DNA from: Tectiglobus sp965215755
GTDB taxonomy: Bacteria > Pseudomonadota > Alphaproteobacteria > Rhizobiales > Hyphomicrobiaceae
Reading direction: 5' to 3'
DNA: 64,000 nt
NCBI GenBank assembly: GCA_965215755.1
Contig: OZ244119.1
Coordinates: 496,001 to 560,000, forward strand
A model generated the notes under the pieces. That model did not search any database, was not told the origin of the DNA, and saw nothing but the letters and a program-made list of their open reading frames with translations. Every line of letters starts with the position of its first letter. Position 1 is the stretch's first letter. Shown piece after piece: positions 62,058 to 64,000 of this stretch. The position numbers and the translations under genes are program-made.

Positions 62058-63062
62058 TTGGACATCAGGACGACATCGCTGCACACGGCGGGCTTTTTTC
62101 GGCGCTTCGATGAAGTGTGTACGTTCGGGCTCATGATGGTGCCCGACTTCTCGATGATGGCGTTTACTTCCCTCATTGAACCGATGCGTATTGCCAATCG
62201 CTGTGCGGGCCGCACACTCTACGATTGGCGGTTGCTGTCAATCGATGGTGAGCCCGTGCGGGCCTCGAATGGTCTGACGATCAATGCCGAGGGAACCTAC
62301 CGCTCAGCCGATAAATTCTCCGCTACAATCGTCTGCGCGGGAGAACGCGTCCCGAAATATGACCACAAGGAACTTATCGCCGTGTTGCGGCGGATGAGTT
62401 CGTTTGGCTCTGCGGTCGGCGCCGTCTGCACCGGAAGCTATATTCTGGCGAAAGCCGGCCTGCTGAATGGCTACCAGGCCACGATCCATTGGGAAGACTA
62501 TCCCAGTCTTGTTTCGGACTTCCCGGACCTTGATATTTCTCAAGAGCTTTTTGAGATCGACCGCAATCGCTTTACCTGTGCCGGAGGCACAGCTGCCATA
62601 GATATGATGCTGGCGTTGATTGCCCGGGAATATGGTCCGGAGCTGGCTGCCCAGATCACCGACATGCTCGTGCATCATCGCATGCGCGAGGCGGATGAGC
62701 GGCAGCGGATGGACCTGAGAAGCCGGCTTGGTGTTGCACATCCCAAGCTGCTCTCCGTGGTCAAGCGGATGGAAGAGACTGTTGATAGTCCAGTCAGCTG
62801 CGCAGAACTTGCCCGGCATGAGAGCATTTCGACCCGGCAGCTGGAGAGATTATTCTCGAAATACCTCGGGCATTCGCCGACGAGACACTATCTGACCGTT
62901 CGGCTGGAACGCGCCCGCTTTCTGCTGCTGCAAACCAGTATGCCGATACTGTCGGTGGCGATGGCGTGTGGATTTGTATCGGCGTCCCACTTCTCGAAGA
63001 GCTACCACGAGCACTTCCGTCGCACGCCCAGTGCTGAGCGGCGTGGCGCCAAGGCTGAATGA
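62058..63062 (+). CDS. GlxA/GbdR-type AraC family transcriptional regulator
   Basis: A 334-residue regulator. The N-terminal class I glutamine-amidotransferase-like domain (F-G-L-M-M-V-P-D-F-S, A-S-N-G-L-T-I-N, G-A-V-C-T-G-S-Y-I-L-A-K-A-G-L-L, T-C-A-G-G-T-A-A-I-D-M-M-L) is followed by an AraC helix-turn-helix pair (S-T-R-Q-L-E-R-L-F and P-I-L-S-V-A-M-A-C-G-F-V-S-A-S-H-F-S). TTG is the only start that gives the full first strand. Proteins of this kind in pseudomonads (GbdR) switch on glycine-betaine and sarcosine genes, and soxBDAG lies 5 kb away, though separated by the efflux pair. Confidence 0.92.
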   Translation: MDIRTTSLHTAGFFRRFDEVCTFGLMMVPDFSMMAFTSLIEPMRIANRCAGRTLYDWRLLSIDGEPVRASNGLTINAEGTYRSADKFSATIVCAGERVPKYDHKELIAVLRRMSSFGSAVGAVCTGSYILAKAGLLNGYQATIHWEDYPSLVSDFPDLDISQELFEIDRNRFTCAGGTAAIDMMLALIAREYGPELAAQITDMLVHHRMREADERQRMDLRSRLGVAHPKLLSVVKRMEETVDSPVSCAELARHESISTRQLERLFSKYLGHSPTRHYLTVRLERARFLLLQTSMPILSVAMACGFVSASHFSKSYHEHFRRTPSAERRGAKAE

Positions 63063-63103
63063 GCAGCCCTTTGCGGCGGCCTATAGCGACCCTGGTTCTG
63101 CAA

Positions 63104-63682
63104 TCACTTAAAAATACTCCAACCGGATGACGCTCCATAGCTGGTCAAATCGCGATGCGTAAGATAGCGGCCCCACTTCTCGCTGTACGGATGGACCAGC
63201 TTTGTAACTTCACCGCTCCCTTTGACCAGTGGCTTGGCATCATTGTGCCATGCAAACACGCCACCTCTCAGATTGTAGACACCTTTGGCGCCCAACTGCC
63301 TGAGTCTGTCCTGCATTCTGGCTGCGAGCTTCGAGCTACGATAGCCAACTGAGCAGTAGAGCACGAAGACCTTGCCTTTAGCTTTGTCGGCAAAGCGCTT
63401 CAGGAATTCCGGCTTTGATATGTCCGGGCTGATCTGCTGCGAACCAGCTAGGCGGCTGACGGCGAACTCGCCCTTCTCGCGCACATCAAGGACGATCACG
63501 TCTGCTTCATTTTGTAGGTTTGCTTGGAACTGCTGCGGCGCAACCGATTCGACGGTAGGGAAGCGCTTGGCGATGCTTTGCTCCAATCCCGGCAGCGCGT
63601 CGCCATCGCTGGCCATTGCCGGCATTGCGAGGCCCGCCAGGACCATACAGAGAGTGCATATAATCGCACGAATTCGATTCAT
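63104..63682 (-). CDS. secreted single-domain rhodanese
   Basis: A 192-residue protein with a signal peptide (I-I-C-T-L-C-M-V-L-A-G-L-A-M-P-A-M-A-S). One rhodanese domain follows: D-V-I-V-L-D-V-R-E-K-G-E-F, active-site loop V-L-Y-C-S-V-G-Y-R-S-S with the sulfur-carrying Cys, and G-G-V-F-A-W-H-N-D. An ATG four codons upstream is an alternative start. It should work in the periplasm as a sulfurtransferase or cyanide/thiosulfate-handling protein. It is convergent with the AraC regulator gene. Confidence 0.92.
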   Translation of the reverse strand: MNRIRAIICTLCMVLAGLAMPAMASDGDALPGLEQSIAKRFPTVESVAPQQFQANLQNEADVIVLDVREKGEFAVSRLAGSQQISPDISKPEFLKRFADKAKGKVFVLYCSVGYRSSKLAARMQDRLRQLGAKGVYNLRGGVFAWHNDAKPLVKGSGEVTKLVHPYSEKWGRYLTHRDLTSYGASSGWSIFK

Positions 63683-63840
63683 TTTGGGCCGCAATCACAA
63701 GGCGCCGGTACTCGGCACGATTTCATCTCTGTGAGAGCCTAACGGGTTCAGCTGGGCGAGTAGAACTCAAATCTCGTCACAAAACCATCAGCTGCCGCGC
63801 AGTTCTTTGCCGGGGAAGCCTTCAGGATCTGCGAATGACC

Positions 63841-64000
63841 TTACGAGTCCGGCCGAATGAAGTCGCCGGTTTCACTATCCATGACCCAGAGTTCGCCAGT
63901 CGAAATATCAAACCAGGCCCCATGAAGCTTCAGCCTGTCTTTGCCTTCCAGGATCGATACACATGGAAAGGTCCGGAGATTTTCGACAGAGTGACGAATT
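63841..64000 (-). CDS. beta-carbonic anhydrase, 3' end only
   Basis: The last 52 residues of a beta-class carbonic anhydrase, running off the right edge. S-V-E-N-L-R-T-F-P is the conserved helix, and L-H-G-A-W-F-D-I-S-T-G-E-L-W is the closing strand seen across the family. The zinc-binding C, D, H, C residues would lie further upstream, outside the window. It would interconvert CO2 and bicarbonate in the cytoplasm. The stop is TAA at 63841-63843; 158 bases separate it from the rhodanese start on the same strand. Confidence 0.9.
   Translation of the reverse strand, partial: IRHSVENLRTFPCVSILEGKDRLKLHGAWFDISTGELWVMDSETGDFIRPDS

Noticed and set aside
1..64000. tRNA, rRNA, CRISPR arrays, insertion sequences, attachment sites
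   Set aside because: Intergenic spaces were read on both strands; no cloverleaf, rRNA core motif, regular repeat-spacer pattern, transposase or flanking direct repeat was seen. A dedicated scan could still find a weak one.

Overview
The window reads as chromosomal DNA from an alphaproteobacterium. The evidence is the form of ribosomal protein L32, the GcvT-type heterotetrameric sarcosine oxidase (soxBDAG), an alphaproteobacterial-style ECF sigma/anti-sigma pair, and a dense mix of CoA-transferases, a MaoC hydratase, TauD, HpcH/HpaI, NIPSNAP and TIGR03084-type proteins typical of metabolically broad Rhodospirillales/Hyphomicrobiales relatives. The genus cannot be named from sequence alone. No rRNA, tRNA, CRISPR array, IS element or prophage was recognised; gene density is high and both strands are used in short operons.

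Layout. 1-10.5 kb: catabolic enzymes (SDR 3' end, class III CoA-transferase, LLM oxidoreductase, amidase, TauD dioxygenase, HpcH aldolase) and an AbrB-type membrane protein, interrupted by a very long coiled-coil protein with a C-terminal PilZ domain. 10.6-17.6 kb: membrane alpha/beta hydrolase, EAL phosphodiesterase, rpmF, mtgA, polyprenyl synthase and two membrane proteins. 17.7-21.7 kb: the most interesting block. An ECF sigma factor, its anti-sigma factor and a subtilisin-like protease lie in a row on the minus strand, followed by a candidate small RNA whose two stem-loops carry C-rich anti-Shine-Dalgarno loops. The sigma operon and the sRNA share a two-part promoter-like motif, and the periplasmic domain of the anti-sigma factor appears to have the same fold pattern as the protease propeptide. 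21.8-31.7 kb: GMC oxidoreductase, MaoC hydratase, paralogous membrane proteins, a lone ccmI, a sulfatase-like secreted protein coupled to a membrane protein, a PilZ protein and CreD. 31.9-43.9 kb: more accessory catabolism (TPP enzyme, TIGR03084, cupins, enolase-superfamily dehydratase, alpha-methylacyl-CoA racemase family, NIPSNAP), a zincin-like protease, a four-rhodanese protein, an XRE regulator and a YiiX-like hydrolase. 44-49.6 kb: the stress operon prkA-(small membrane gene)-yeaH-spoVR, with repeated motifs in its upstream region. 49.6-51.8 kb: a degenerate adenylate-cyclase/STAND-like protein that has lost its ATPase domain. 51.9-57 kb: soxBDAG. 57.3-63.1 kb: an RND efflux pair and a GlxA/GbdR-type AraC regulator. 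The end holds a secreted rhodanese and the 3' end of a beta-carbonic anhydrase.

How the parts fit. Sarcosine oxidase with a GbdR-like regulator nearby suggests methylamine/glycine-betaine breakdown. Three c-di-GMP-related proteins (two PilZ, one EAL) are spread over the first half. The ECF-protease-sRNA block looks like a self-contained envelope-stress circuit and is the best candidate for something undescribed. All family assignments come from reading motifs by eye; no database search was possible.
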